Source of the DNA: Azolla pinnata
Taxonomy: Eukaryota; Streptophyta; Polypodiopsida; Salviniales; Salviniaceae
Direction: 5' to 3'
Length of the DNA stretch: 64,000 nt
NCBI GenBank assembly: GCA_037176905.1
Contig: JBBBWG010026413.1
Coordinates: forward strand, 1 to 64,000
Part shown: piece after piece, positions 39,101 to 50,329 of the stretch
Numbering within the stretch: the first letter of the stretch is position 1
How the letters are laid out: every line of letters starts with the position of its first letter
Notes under the pieces: generated by a model
Told to the model about the DNA's origin: nothing
Databases searched by the model: none
The model's input: only the letters and a program-made list of their open reading frames with translations
Translations under genes and position numbers: made by a program

Positions 39101-41365
39101 CCCCCTCAGAAATCCGAAGCGTTTCCTTGAGGGACTTCTGGATCAGTATGCCTCTGCAGTGGCAGCAACTCATGCGAAAGGAACTGGGCTAGTTGATTCT
39201 GACCTTGCACTGCTTTTATCGGCAGCTCTTGTATCTCTTTTGAGAGTGCATCCATCACTAGCAGACCATGTTGCCCACTTGGGCTATATACCGAAACTAG
39301 TTGCAGCAACTGCAAATGAAAGCAAGAGGGAAAATATGTCGTCAGGAGGTGTGGGAGCCAGAGACAGTGTGGAAGGTTTGTTACCAGCAGAGGAGCTTGG
39401 AGGGACGTCATTAATCCAAACCTCGCAAGAAAAGGTGAGGTTAAGCTGTTTGAGAGTTCTGCATCAGCTGGCAGCTAGCACAGCTTGTGCTGAAGCCATG
39501 GCAACCACAGGCATCGGTTCTCCTCAGGTTATTTTTCTTTGGTCTTCCATGTGTAGAAATCTCTCATGTTCCTACATGAATTTATCTGAATATGTCCTCG
39601 CACAGGTGGTTCCACTTTTGATGAAAGCAATAGGGTGGCAAGGTGGTAGTGTCCTTGCCCTGGAAACACTGAAGAGGGTAGTGGTTGCTGGAAACCGTGC
39701 GAGGGACGCGCTAGTTGCGCAAGGATTAAAGTGAGAAGCTAATTTTCTTCACACAATAGGCTTTGAGATGAGGACGTTCGGAGAGCTTATGGTTACATTT
39801 GGTGTATTGTACAGGGCAGGGTTAGTGCAGGTGTTGCTAGGGCTGCTTGATTGGCGTGCGGGAGGCACAACTGGTCTTTGTGCGCAAATGAAGTGGAATG
39901 AGTCCGAAGCCTCTGTGGGGAGAGTATTAGCTGTCGAGGTTTGGTTTATTGGAACTCCTCTGAAGATTGTCTATATCGTGGATTTGTGCACACAGGTGCG
40001 ATCGTTTCTGAAACCGGCTCTTGCTCTCATTTTATACAGGTGCTGCATGCATTTGCGAGTGAAGGAGCTCATTCACTCAAAGTGCGAGACATATTGAACG
40101 CATCTGATGTACGTATATTGCCCCTTGGACTTGTTTTGTGTATTAACAAGAACACCCAAAGTTTTTCAATAAGTACCAGATTACTTTCTCCCCTTTGTGT
40201 TAGTAAATAGGACCGTTTGTACAAGTGGTATGTTGTGTGCATGTGTATGTGTGTGTTTACTAGTTTTCCTTCTTCTAATCGTATAAAGCTGAATCAGTCT
40301 TTTGGACTGATGAGCTCTGGGACTAACAATGGTATAAAGCTGAATCAGTCTTTTGGATTGATGAGCTATGGGTCTAACAATAGTATAAAGCTGAATCAGT
40401 TTTTTGGACTGATAAGCTCTGGTCTAACAATGACATAAAACTGAATCAGACTTTTGGACTGATGAGCTCTGGGTCTAACAATGGTGTGTATGTGTGTGTG
40501 TATTTCTGGTTTACATAACTGAATGAATCTTTTGGACCGAGTTCTCGTGGTATAAAACAAAACTGAATTCAATCTTTTGGACTGATGTATTCTGGGCATG
40601 AATTTTTGGGTTTTCTTCTTGTGGTACAAAACTGAATGAATCTCTTGGACCGAGTTTTCTTTCTTGCGTGGTACAAAACAAAACTGAATTCAATCTTTTG
40701 GACGGATGAGCTCTGGGTCTGAATTTCTGGTTTTCTTCTTGTGGTACAAAACTGCATCAATCTCTCGGTTTTCTTCTTCTGGTACAAAACTGAATCCAAA
40801 AGTTTTTGGACTGATGAGCTCTCCGAGGTCTTACAAATGGTATACATATATTTGTGCTGTGAATTTCTGGTATTTCTTCTTGTTGTGGCACAAAACTGAA
40901 TCAAATCTTTTGGACCGATGAGCTCTGGATCTGACTGACAATGGTACAACAAAGCTGAATCAAAATCATATATATGTGCTGTGAATTTCTGGTTGTTCTT
41001 TCCTTTTGTGGCACAAAACTGGATCAAATCTTTTGGATTGATGAGCTCTGAATCTAACAATGGTACAACAAAGCTGAATCAAATATATATATATATCTTT
41101 GTTTTGGACTGATGAGCTCTTGTTGATGGTGGCACAGGTATGGTCTGCATACAAAGATCAAAGGCATGATCTCTTCCTCCCGACGAATGCTCAGTCGGCT
41201 GCAGCTGGCGTGGCAGGGCTCATCGAAGGCTCATCGGGGTCTTCGATCTACGCGCTTCCAGCTCCATCGCAACGGATGGCTTTGATCCATCCAGCGTTGA
41301 CCCAAAGCTCGCTTCCAAACGCATCGAGAACAACAGAGCCATCTGATGAAGAAGAGAGCGAATGA
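27182..41365 (+). CDS. GRV2: GRV2 / RME-8 (DNAJC13) endosomal DnaJ protein
   Basis: A peripheral endosome protein of the RME-8/DNAJC13 family, needed in plants for late-endosome to vacuole traffic, gravitropism and endosome structure. Exons: 27182-27549, 28089-28224, 28299-28532, 28627-28714, 28823-29031, 29120-29221, 29381-29443, 29526-31691, 33671-34033, 34464-34604, 35027-35419, 35620-36105, 36543-36766, 36845-37189, 37271-37565, 37662-38108, 38196-38538, 38628-38971, 39057-39527, 39606-39730, 39815-39938, 40040-40108, 41138-41365. All phases close to give 2587 aa (Arabidopsis about 2554). Order: PH-like N-terminus ([20 protein letters not shown]), long armadillo-like helices, a GYF-like segment ([15 protein letters not shown], about 1176-1225), a J domain with intact HPD at 1561-1563, and repeated 'ETPE..W' IWN motifs typical of RME-8. 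Start: first in-frame ATG, which begins the conserved region. Confidence 0.96.
31692..33670 (+). other. GRV2 intron 8 (1979 bp)
   Basis: The longest GRV2 intron. I see no repeat array, coding relic or RNA gene in it. It contains one short low-complexity GGAAGGAAGG run near 32005. Confidence 0.7.
40261..41120 (+). repeat. About ten degenerate repeats with a hairpin in GRV2 intron 22
   Basis: The core is AAAGCTGAATCAGTCTTTTG followed by GACTGATGAGCTCTGGGTCT and AACAATGGTATA. Near-copies fall at about 40290, 40340, 40390, 40442, 40565, 40685, 40797, 40898, 41017 and 41090. Spacers rich in TTCTGGTTTTCTTCTTGTGG separate the later ones. In the best copies ATCAGTC and GACTGAT form a 7-bp inverted repeat around TTTTG. 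The last partial copy sits about 30 bp before the 3' splice site at 41138. Confidence 0.88.
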
Positions 41366-41518
41366 AATCAGAAGCCAAAAGCCATTGGAAAAGGAGCTTC
41401 TCGTCGAATGGAGTATATTCCAAATCTAGTGTGTTGGGCATATCAAGATTGTACAAAATGTGTCCTGATTCTTACCACCATTTCTAAGCCTGGATTTGAT
41501 CTGTCGATCTTTGTTGGG

Positions 41519-41600
41519 CATAATCATCATCATCATCACCATCACCACCATCATCATCACCACCATCATCATCATCACCGTCAATCACAATCAATCACCA
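41519..41600 (+). repeat. CAT/CAC triplet tract downstream of GRV2
   Basis: A run of ATC/CAC triplets about 150 bp past the GRV2 stop codon, probably in the 3' UTR. The open frame reading poly-His is a repeat artefact. Confidence 0.85.
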
Positions 41601-41911
41601 TCAATCGTCGTCGGCATCATCGTCATCGGCAAGCGTTGTAATTTTTTTGTACATTTCTCGGCGATTTCCTGAGGTGTAGTCCTCTCTGTACAGCAAGAAA
41701 ACCAAAAAGGAGGAGGAGAAATAATCCGGGGACAGTTGGGTTTTTTTCATTTCAGATTTCTTTTTCCTCCCCAGTGCCCCATCGTTTGTCTGTCTGTCTC
41801 GTCGTGTCTTGTTTGGAACGGTTGAATTCGTGGTGTCAGAGAGTCCCTGCCATGTCTGGAAGAGAGTTAAACAGGAAAAAGAGGGGGTATTTTTGAGGAG
41901 AAGTCCTTGTG

Positions 41912-42055
41912 TGTTTCCAAATCACACTAGATTTGGAATACATTTTGTGTGTGTTTTGTTTCCAAATCACACTAGATTCCAAATCACACTAGATTTGGAA
42001 TACATTTTGTGTGTATTTTGTTTCCAAATCACACTAGATTCCAAATCACACTAGA
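41912..42055 (+). repeat. Repeat with a perfect 10-bp inverted repeat
   Basis: CCAAATCACACTAGA occurs five times. Where it is flanked by ATT and TTGGAAT it forms ATTCCAAATC-ACACTA-GATTTGGAAT, a perfect 10-bp palindrome around a 6-base loop. A longer unit (ATACATTTTGTGTGT.TTTTG plus the palindrome) is present twice. Confidence 0.85.
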
Positions 42056-42125
42056 AGGAGCAGCAGTAATGAAAGAAATTCTCTTGAAGCTGTAGCATTT
42101 ATATATAGAGAGGAATAGACCTACA

Positions 42126-44215
42126 TTGTAGATGATTGGGCATACGATGATGATCAGAGCGATGAGGCTGGAAACGTGGCTAGGGTAGGAAGTAAGACGA
42201 GGCTTGATAAATTTCGGACTTGGTGCAGCAAAATCAATGAAGATGTTTCATGAGTTCTATTGCCTTGTTGCCTTGCAAAACAAAAGAAGGAAGAAAGAAA
42301 TTTAGCAGCATCGTACCAGCACAAACACTCCTCTGCTACTGATTCAGATGCTGAGTTTCCATTGCGTTCGAGACACAGCAAGACCCTGTCCGAGAGTGTC
42401 GAAAAAAGCGTAAGATATTCTGCATTCCTTGCCATGCTTGTATGGTTTTATGGCATTGTGAATTCATGGCACCAGCATTTGGATGTTCTTAGCCACATTA
42501 TGTGCTGCATATCTAATGCGTGCTAAACACTGGTGTGCTGAAGATGCACTGACGTAAGTAAAATTTCTGCAACTTGCTCTCCTTTCCTGAATCTGGTCAC
42601 CGTATTTTCTGGATTCATGCCACAGTGTTAAGTGCATACAAATGCCTCAGTGCTTTCTCATCTCTTGGCCTTCTTCAAAAGGCTTATGGAGCTTCTAGCA
42701 GGCTTTCTTACCTACCTGTCTGGAAACTGGGTTGGGTATGGCATTTACATTGCTAATGGTCACAGCTAATTACAATGCAATTAAGATTATGTTGTATTCC
42801 AGAAATAGGAAATGCTCATCTTGAGTGTCATATAAAAGAATGCATGGGAAAAAGATGGAATGATGTTCTGATAACATCTATGGAATGATTGATTGATAAT
42901 GCTACAACTCCAACGGTGTACTGAACCATGACTGGCACGATTTTATTGGAACCATATCATGAATGTGTTTGATTAGAATTCAGATAATAAGTCGGAAACA
43001 ATTTAACAAAGAAAAAACTTTGACTGCAAATTCCCCCAGATGCATCTTAGTTATGGTGATAACTGGCGTCCATTGTCTTGTTGAATCTACCTTCTGTCAT
43101 AACTATTGCTGCTTAGGAGGATTGAAAGCCCTTGCCATGGGTTTTTGGTTTTACTTGATGTGGTTGAACATCAGTGATTCGAGTGCTATGTATCATCAAT
43201 GAAACTGATTTCAACTAGAAAACGGTCATTTTGCTTTCTTTCCCGTCTTTGATAATTGTTCTTTAACATATAAATAATACAAAGACATCTTTGATTGAGA
43301 TATGTAAATTCTAAACTCTTTTTGTATGAAGCGTTACTGTGTTGAAATCTGGTAGTATGACTATTGGAGTTTGGCTCATTCTTGTGCCTATCAGTTGAAA
43401 TTCACTCCTTTTCGTAATGAAGTTTCCTGCGGGAGCAGCGAAGTAAAGTCAACCCAAATCCAGGCTTTTTAGCTGCATTGGAAGCTTACTCTTCAGCAGC
43501 AGCTGATAACACGTGTGTTTCGGAATCCGTGGAAGTTCCTGTTCTTGATCAATTCAAGACACGTTAGTAAATGGAATCAAGATATCAAAGAATACAGGGG
43601 ATGGAATTGAATTAGGTGCAAATTCTTGTACGTATGTTTGCTGCGACAAATTTGCATGTTCTACAGTTGTTGGCTCTCTTATGGAAGGGATTAAGAAGCC
43701 GAAAGTATAAAACAGATGTTCATTGTGACAATTTTGCATGTTCTACAGATGTTGGCTCCTGTAGGGAAGGGATTTAGAAGCCAAAAGTATATAGCAGATG
43801 TTTACCACGACAATTTTGCATGTCCCACAGATGTTAGCTGCCTTTGGGAAGGGATTAAGAAGCCGAAAGTATATAACAGATGTTTACCACGACAAGTTTG
43901 CATGTTCCAGAGATGCTGGCTCCCTCAGCGAAGGGATTCTTAAGAAGCCAAAAGTATATAACAGGTGTTTACTGTGACAAATTTGCATGTTCTACGGATG
44001 TTGTGTCCCTCAGGGAAGGGATGAAGAAGCTACAAGTATATAACAGATGTTCACTCTGACAAATTTGCATGTTCCACAGATGTTAAATTACTGTGACAAA
44101 TTTGCGTGTTCTACAGCCCTTAGGGAAGAGGTGAAGAAACCGTAAGTACAAAACAGATGTTTATTGCGGCAATTTTCCGTGGTCTACAGATGTTGCCTCC
44201 CTTTAGGAAGGGATC
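42126..44215 (+). pseudogene. Broken partial copy of the dual-specificity phosphatase-FHA gene
   Basis: This matches the gene at 61355-63981 in exons and introns, so it is a DNA duplication and not a retrocopy. The block at about 42488-42552 reads TLCAAYLMRAKHWCAEDAL, nearly identical to the phosphatase exon, and keeps the GTAAGT donor. The following intron is alignable to about 42800. The block at about 43418-43555 matches the exon reading SKVNPNPGFLAALE. The block at 43556-43650 matches the tail of the FHA exon (FVNGVRISKN onward). The P-loop HCGAGVSRS is not recognisable (VNSWHQHL-like instead). The exon with FGCGRDC and the first half of the last exon are missing. Open stretches at 42126-42260 and about 42300-42413 (the latter ending in a GTAAGAT donor) may be relics of 5' exons that lie outside this window in the parent. 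Catalytic function is ruled out. Confidence 0.85.
43628..44215 (+). repeat. Minisatellite (~83 bp) derived from a coding exon end
   Basis: Seven to eight units begin at about 43630, 43715, 43797, 43879, 43963, 44045, 44089 (partial) and 44155. Each has GACAATTTTGCATGTTCTAC, AGATGTTGGCTCCCT, GGGAAGGGATTAAGAAGCC and AAAGTATATAACAG. Each unit corresponds to the last ~20 codons of the phosphatase-FHA gene (CSTDVGSLRKGVIKKPKV plus stop) and the bases just after. Units differ by several substitutions each. Confidence 0.9.
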
Positions 44216-46400
44216 ACAAAGGCAAATGTATAAAACTGTTAGTGCAATAGAAAATATGAATAGGGATCGCGCCAGGGAATCCATCAGCAAAGTAGTGTTG
44301 ATTAGCAATGGAGATAGCTTTTTCTTGTGGGATCCGGATCAGTGAAATTTTCTGATGATACTGTTTTCGGCTTTCTCAAATGTGGCGGAATACTGGAGTC
44401 ATTTTGGATGCTGAAAGTTGGAAAGGGGAAAATGTACTTTGGACCAAGCTTGTGGTTGGATCTCTAATATATGATAAATTTTGGGCTTTTAGAATCGGGT
44501 GGTACGATTTCGAGTCGAAAGGAGGAATTGCGCCATATACATCATGCATGAAATTTTGTATTTAACATTCCCTGATGAAATGAGTGAAACTTCAAGAAAA
44601 AACATAAGCATTTTGTTATTCGCTCATTTCTGATTGGGTTTAATCCTTCAATCTTATCAGGTTGGTATGCAGGAGCGTAAGGTTGGGGGTTCGAATTTTT
44701 CTCAACAGTGTTCTTTAACAAGTATTTTCTCTAATTCTACTGAAAGTCATTTGGTTTGGACCTGTTCTTGAAAATAGTTATCTTTTCATTCAATAATCTT
44801 CTTTGAAATCCAATCCACATTTACACTGTATCTTTTACAATACTTGTTTTGCTTCTGTTATATTTTGACCTTGTTGGGTTGGATTGATCGTTGCGCTTAT
44901 CGTTACCTAGTTTAAGCTGCCTCTTCTCCCCTTCAATTAATATGTTCCACAATTGCGTTTATCAGAAACTTGCTATAAGTTCAAAACAAGTTATCCAAGA
45001 TTTAAACTAAACCTTCAACCTTATGCCACAAAGCCTATTCATCTTCTAAACCCTAAACTTCACCAAATGTAACATTTACCCATAATTTTTAAGTCTTATG
45101 TGTTCCCAATGCAATCACGATGTGATTCGGTACAACTAGGTGCATGTTGAGAACTCAAACATAGGGGGAGCTTAGAAGAAACTTTAGGCACTCTAATGCA
45201 TTTGAATTGGATTGTACATGGTAGAAGTTATAGGATCGATCCCCTTTACCATAGGTTCAGCCATATATATTCAAGCATGTGATTGTAACACTAATCAGCA
45301 TCCTAATACAAATGTCCCGATGACACAATATCCGGCAACTTCCACGTAGCTTGACTACGGTTTAGTTGAGATTCAAGTGCGACGGAATTGTTGACTAATC
45401 AAGGAAAAAAGAAACAAACAGCACTATGGAATTATATACTTGGAATACAATGCAGTTAAAGTGGTGATTGAGGAGGATCATTATAGGTTTGGATGATCGT
45501 GGATGGGATGTTTGGTTTCAAATGTGTTCAAAAGTAATTAGTATTATGTTGGTTTCATGTGCAAGAGACAAGAGTAGATTTTACCTACTCCCAAAAAGAG
45601 TTAAATTACATATGAGAAACCTGTTGCAATAAAAAGAAAAAACATAAGAGAAACCACTTGTATACGTCGATGCGTTGCTTGATACAATGTCCAACTGAAG
45701 AGGCTCTCGGTGCTCAATATTTAACCATAATTGTGGAGCCAAGCATGTTCAATGTATCATGCATGAATGGCGCTACATTGCTTTAAGCATATATACTCTT
45801 CTTGCATGCCGTCATCCCTCGACTCTGTTTACATAATCATCATGGGTGGTGATTGCATGAATTGTTTGCTAGTTGATGCGCTTGTTAGAGATGCATTAGC
45901 TTCTGTTAACAAAGATGGCCCAGAGCTTTTTATGATTTTGTTCGGTGATGGTGAAATCGGGTGATTTTGTTCGGTGATGGTAAGCAATTAGTACAATCGT
46001 GTACTTGATTGATCTAGCCATGAACGGAAGATTAACACACTGTTACTCTTCAGATTACCATTGGCTGGTGTCTGTAAATAAAACTGTCTCTCAATTGGAG
46101 CTAAACAGTTAGAAAGGGGGGTCTAACATACTACGAAAGCCCATCACAGATGAGTGTTCTAAGTCGAAGCCAATGTCTAATTGGTATCAATCGATCGATC
46201 GGTTCTTACATACAGTTGTGCATTCTGCTCGGACTCAATATCAAGCAATCCGTTCTAGAAATGCCGGTTCACAAGCTACTTGACCAACGACGAATGTGCT
46301 TTGCTCTGATCCCATGCTGTGCTCGATGAATGAAGGCTGACAACAAGCATATATGTTGATCCATGCCTATTACGAGCTCTTCGATCCACTTGTGTCCTGA
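44216..46400. other. Intergenic, no gene seen
   Basis: Unique AT-rich sequence. A tRNA B-box-like GGGGGTTCGAATTTT occurs near 44685 without a convincing A box or cloverleaf. A short direct repeat, GATTTTGTTCGGTGATGG, occurs twice near 45933 and 45962. No supported gene. Confidence 0.5.
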
Positions 46401-46860
46401 ATCTCGAACGGTTTGCAGCAGATAACGCAAGTTCTGCTTCAGTTCGATTCGCTTGATGGGTGTTGTTTCTAGCTCCAGATTTCCTACCCATAGTCATGTT
46501 TTTTGGCCATGATTCTGACATTCTTCCTCGATCTCGAACTGTTTGAAGCTCTGCTTCATCTCGATCCGCTTGACGAGTGTCATTTTCTAGCTCCAGATTT
46601 CATACGCATAGGCATGTTTTCGGGCAGGATTCCGACGATTCTTGCTCGACCTCAAACTGCTTCATCTCGATTCGCTCGATGGGCGTTATTTCCAGCTCCA
46701 GATTTTCATACCATGATTCCCATGCATTCTTCCTCGCTTTCGAACCGTTTGCGGCCGATAGCGCAAGCAAGTCCTGCTTCATCTCGATTCGCTTGATGGG
46801 TGTTTATTTGTAGCTCCAGATCTAGTCATGTTTTTTTTTTGTTTGGCCATGATTCTGCTT
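46400..46860 (+). repeat. Four degenerate copies of an ~90-125 bp unit upstream of the dCTPP gene
   Basis: Each copy has CTCGAACTGTTTG, CTGCTTCATCTCGATTCGCT, TGATGGGTGTTATTTCTAGC, TCCAGATTT and CATGTTTT.GGCCATGATTC. Copies start near 46404, 46531, 46649 and 46739. The third is shortened. Open frames through it reflect the repeat. Confidence 0.82.
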
Positions 46861-47053
46861 AAGAAGGTTTAATCATCAAAATGCTTCTTGTTCATCCAAG
46901 GAAAAAGGTCTTGGGTTCAAAACCCAACAAACCACACAATTCACTTCTTCTTCTTCTCTTCTTCTTCTCTCTTCTTCCTCGCCATAGCCTTCCCTTGCTG
47001 CGAGAAGAAGGAGAAGTGCCGTGAAGAAGAAAACCCATTTCTGCCATCGCCCA

Positions 47054-48085
47054 ATGGAAGAAGAAGAAGAAGCGGTGCCGGCGGCGGCAGCAAAAACAGC
47101 AGCAGGAGCAGCAGCAGAAGAAGAAGAAGAAGAAGAAAAAGAAGAAGGAAATGAAGGAGATGAAGGAGATGAAGGAGATGAAGGAGGAGGAAAAGAGTCC
47201 GAGAAATCGGTTTCTCTTGCTGATTTGAAGACGATGATGGCGGATTTCGCGAATGCCAGAGACTGGGGCAAATTCCATAGCCCAAGAAACCTTCTGCTTG
47301 CATTGGTAATCTCGCCTCAACATCTCCTCCTTTCTCTTCCCGAACGGATCTTGCTGCGAGCTCCCAAGAAACATCCAGGGTTTCTGGCTCCGGTTCACGT
47401 TGTTCTACCACGGCCCGTTTCTTTTCTGCATGTTGTTTCCTAGGGTTTAGGGTTTTGGAACCGATTTCTGCCTTCTTTTGGATAGGGTTTCGTTGTCTTG
47501 ATCTTGGGGGGATGGTTTTGTCTTCCATTTCATTGAAAGGGGGGGGGGATTCTTAGGGTTTTTTGCTTTGCTTTCTTCCGTGTTTGCCATCGCTAGGGTT
47601 TCGCAGATCCAGGTTCTTTTTCCGAAGTCTGTCCGGCGGAAGAAATCGGATCTTCCTCTCTCATCCTGTTGCCTGTGCTTTTTTGCTGGAAGGTGGGCGA
47701 AGTGGGAGAGCTCTCCGAGATATTTCAATGGAAGGGAGAGGTAGCGAAAGGCCTCCCAGGCTGGAGCGATGAAGAGAAGGAGCATCTGGGAGAGGAGCTG
47801 TCGGATGTGCTCCTGTATCTGATCCGCCTCGCAGACGTCTGCAACGTGAACCTCTCCGAAGCTTCGGCGAAGAAGATGGAGAAGAACTGCAGCAAGTACC
47901 CCATAGCCAAATGCAAAGGTATGTCCCACAAATACGCAGCCTATCTCGATTGCAATCGCAGAGATGCGATCGGAGAAGACGCGGAATTCGGGCTCCCGAG
48001 TGCCGCGAAAACAGAAGAAGATGGGCTCGGAACCGGAACCGATGGGATCGAAGGCTGCTTCGGAAGAGCAAAAGCGAGTGAATGA
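47054..48085 (+). CDS. DCTPP1: dCTP pyrophosphatase 1-like (MazG/RS21-C6 fold)
   Basis: An all-alpha nucleotide pyrophosphatase of the RS21-C6/dCTPP1 family, expected to hydrolyse dCTP and modified dCTP to dCMP and PPi, protecting DNA from damaged nucleotides. Two exons, 47054-47305 and 47693-48085, join LLLAL to VGEVGELSEIFQW; 214 aa. The Mg2+-binding pairs typical of the family are present: E90-x-x-E93 in GEVGELSE and E119-x-x-D122 in HLGEELSDVLLYL, with W97 and W108 as in the family. Residues 1-52 are a low-complexity Glu/Ala/Gly/Asp stretch (GAA and GGAGAT triplets) before the conserved SLADLKTMMADFANARDW. The frame beyond KYAAY is poorly conserved. Start: the first ATG in frame with the domain. 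The long antisense open frame here is a shadow. Confidence 0.9.
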
Positions 48086-48950
48086 TGGGTTCGATCGTGT
48101 CGAAGAAGGGAATGTTGGGATCGAAAGCTCCGGATTCGTCGGAAACATACCAGACGCGCATTTACGAATGAACGACAAGACGAATGTGGATGTTTCGAAA
48201 GCATCGCGCTTCAATGTTTGAACTGGCGTAGTAGCGGTAACTGCGAACTCGGATTCGAATCTCGTGTATTCGTTCTCAGAATTCCATTGTTTTGCATTGT
48301 GTATTATATATATATTTTACTTCAATTGAAATATTGAATGTTTTTCGTTTTTATAGACGAATGGTCTGTTTTATACTTCGGAGCCTTTTTTTTTTTCATT
48401 CTTGTATAATACTTTATACTTCAATACGAATGCACGAATGTATTCTTGGCCAAAACCTATGAATGTGATTTATACCATGGATTTATTCATGGACAAGTCT
48501 AGACACATTTGTAATTACTTGTGCGTATTATTGAAGGGGATTTAAACAAGGTTGCCCTTTCATCGCCAGCTTTAGTACATGGATGCGATTATCTGGAGCT
48601 AGCTATCCTAAAGCTTCCAATGCATTTTATGTAGTAGGAAGAGAGCTTGTAATAAAGTCTTGGGTTTTTCACCTTTTGTTTTGGTCAGATTGTATGTATA
48701 CCTTGGAGTAACGTTTACTGCCCCGAAAATTATAAATGTTTTATCAGTATAGTCAGTCAATTAGGGAGACTATAAAAGAGATGCGCATCTCGCTTCTTAT
48801 TAAACGGAAATGCGAGGAACTGTTCCGGAGAGCCATGAAGGATCTTTTGATTTATTTAGTTATGCCAAACGATTTTTAATCGGTAATTATGTTATTAGTA
48901 TTCATTACGGTGTTCTACTCGATTAATTTTTAGGGTTTCACAGCGCTAAC
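48086..48950. other. dCTPP 3' UTR and intergenic sequence
   Basis: AT-rich, with no gene seen. The first ~350 bp are likely 3' UTR and terminator of the dCTPP-like gene. Confidence 0.5.
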
Positions 48951-49306
48951 TCACGATAGGTTGTGTAGATTTTGCTGCTTAACTATACCACATATCCAAA
49001 TACCTAAGATAATAAAAAATAATCTTTACATAATGTGAGTGGTAAAGTTCTATCAATTTCAATGAAAACACATAGAACAATGTAACAAAACATTCCTGAG
49101 CAAATCTATCCAGTTCTATTTCTAGTTTTCTTTTCCTTGTCGACTAACTCTGGAAATCCTCTTAGTGCAAAATAAAGGCAAAACGCCAAAATTGCGAAAA
49201 CATAATTATGAAAACTGTCAAATTAACTTCCCTTTTATCCTGTTGAAATACTGCCAAAAGCTCATCAAATAAAAAAAAATCTATTTCTCAAGCTTCAACT
49301 ATAATG

Positions 49307-50130
49307 TGAGGGAGAATGGCCAGCAACAACCTAACTTCCTACCCACAAACCCATCCCAAGAACTGAGGAGATGGTCGACTATATAAGGGAAGCACCAGCC
49401 CAGGAAGTGGAGGCAGAACAAAACAGTGATCCTCTCTAGCCGCCCTATTGCCCCTCGATTGCCTTCGGAGAAATTAAGGATCCTTCGACCGGCTCAACAC
49501 TTGGCAATGCAATGGATTGGTGGCTCTCTCTTCAACAACGCCTCCCACAACTGCGACATGCAACGCAACATAATCTACGTATGACCCAAAAGCGACTAAA
49601 ACGACATTACAAACAAAGGACACATACAAATGTAATACAAGGAGGGAGACAAGGCCTGGGTCTGCTATCCAATTAGAAGAAAAGGCCTGAGCGAATCGCT
49701 CACCCATAGATGGATTGGACCATGTGTGGTGTATGAAAAGGTTTCGGGACACTGCATACCATCTACAACGATACTCGAATAGACTCCATTATTACAACCC
49801 ACGTAGTTCGAATGAAACGATGACGTAGGTGAAAAATCATTCCATTACTACAACCCATGTAGTTTGAATGAAACCATATTATGATGACATAGGTGAAATA
49901 TCAGAACTCGAGATTATTGCTGAATCTTAGGGGGGAGGTATGAGGGAGAACGATCAACAATGGCCTAACTTCCCATCCACCGCCAAGAACAACCCCAACT
50001 ACCTCCACGCCAAGAAATAGCCACTATGTTTTGCCCCAAACCGAATCAACCTAGACCCATCAATACTTAAAGCCGCCAATGTATCTGTTATTCTTGTGAT
50101 AATAGAGAAATTGATTATCCGTACTAGCCT
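49307..50130 (+). mobile_element. LTR retroelement fossil, probably Ty3/Gypsy, inside the satellite
   Basis: A broken, internally deleted remnant. Parts: an LTR-like piece starting TGAGGGAGAA at 49307 with a TATATAA box near 49380; a degraded stretch at about 49555-49935 whose translation resembles the integrase C-terminal region of Gypsy-type pol (RWIGPCVVYEKV; VVRMKPYYDD); a purine tract GGGGGGAGGTA at about 49930-49940; and a second LTR-like piece starting TGAGGGAGAA at 49941. The two starts are similar over about 45 bp and then diverge. It carries multiple breaks and looks old. It lies within the satellite, so it inserted after the array formed. Family assignment rests on short motifs. 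Confidence 0.6.
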
Positions 50131-50329
50131 CATAAAGCATTTCACAATATTAATACCTAAATAATTAAACACAATCTTATATACAATGGGATTGATAAAG
50201 TTCCATCAATTTCAATGAAAACACATTGAAAAGGTAGCAAAACATTCCCGAGCTAATCTATCTATTTTTCTTTCTATTTCTTTCCTTGTTGCCTCATTTT
50301 GGAAATTCTCTTAGTGCAAAAAAAGCAAA

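Noticed and set aside
44660-44705. tRNA-like B box (GGGGGTTCGAATTTT)
   Set aside because: No matching A box or cloverleaf. At most a tRNA-derived SINE scrap.
45767-45964. Short open frame reading VDALVRDALASVNKDGPELF
   Set aside because: Looks peptide-like but has no family match, splice partners or conserved motif, and it includes a direct repeat at its end.
47447-48214. Minus-strand open frame of 255 codons opposite the dCTPP gene
   Set aside because: No domain. The plus strand has a conserved enzyme with fitting splice sites.
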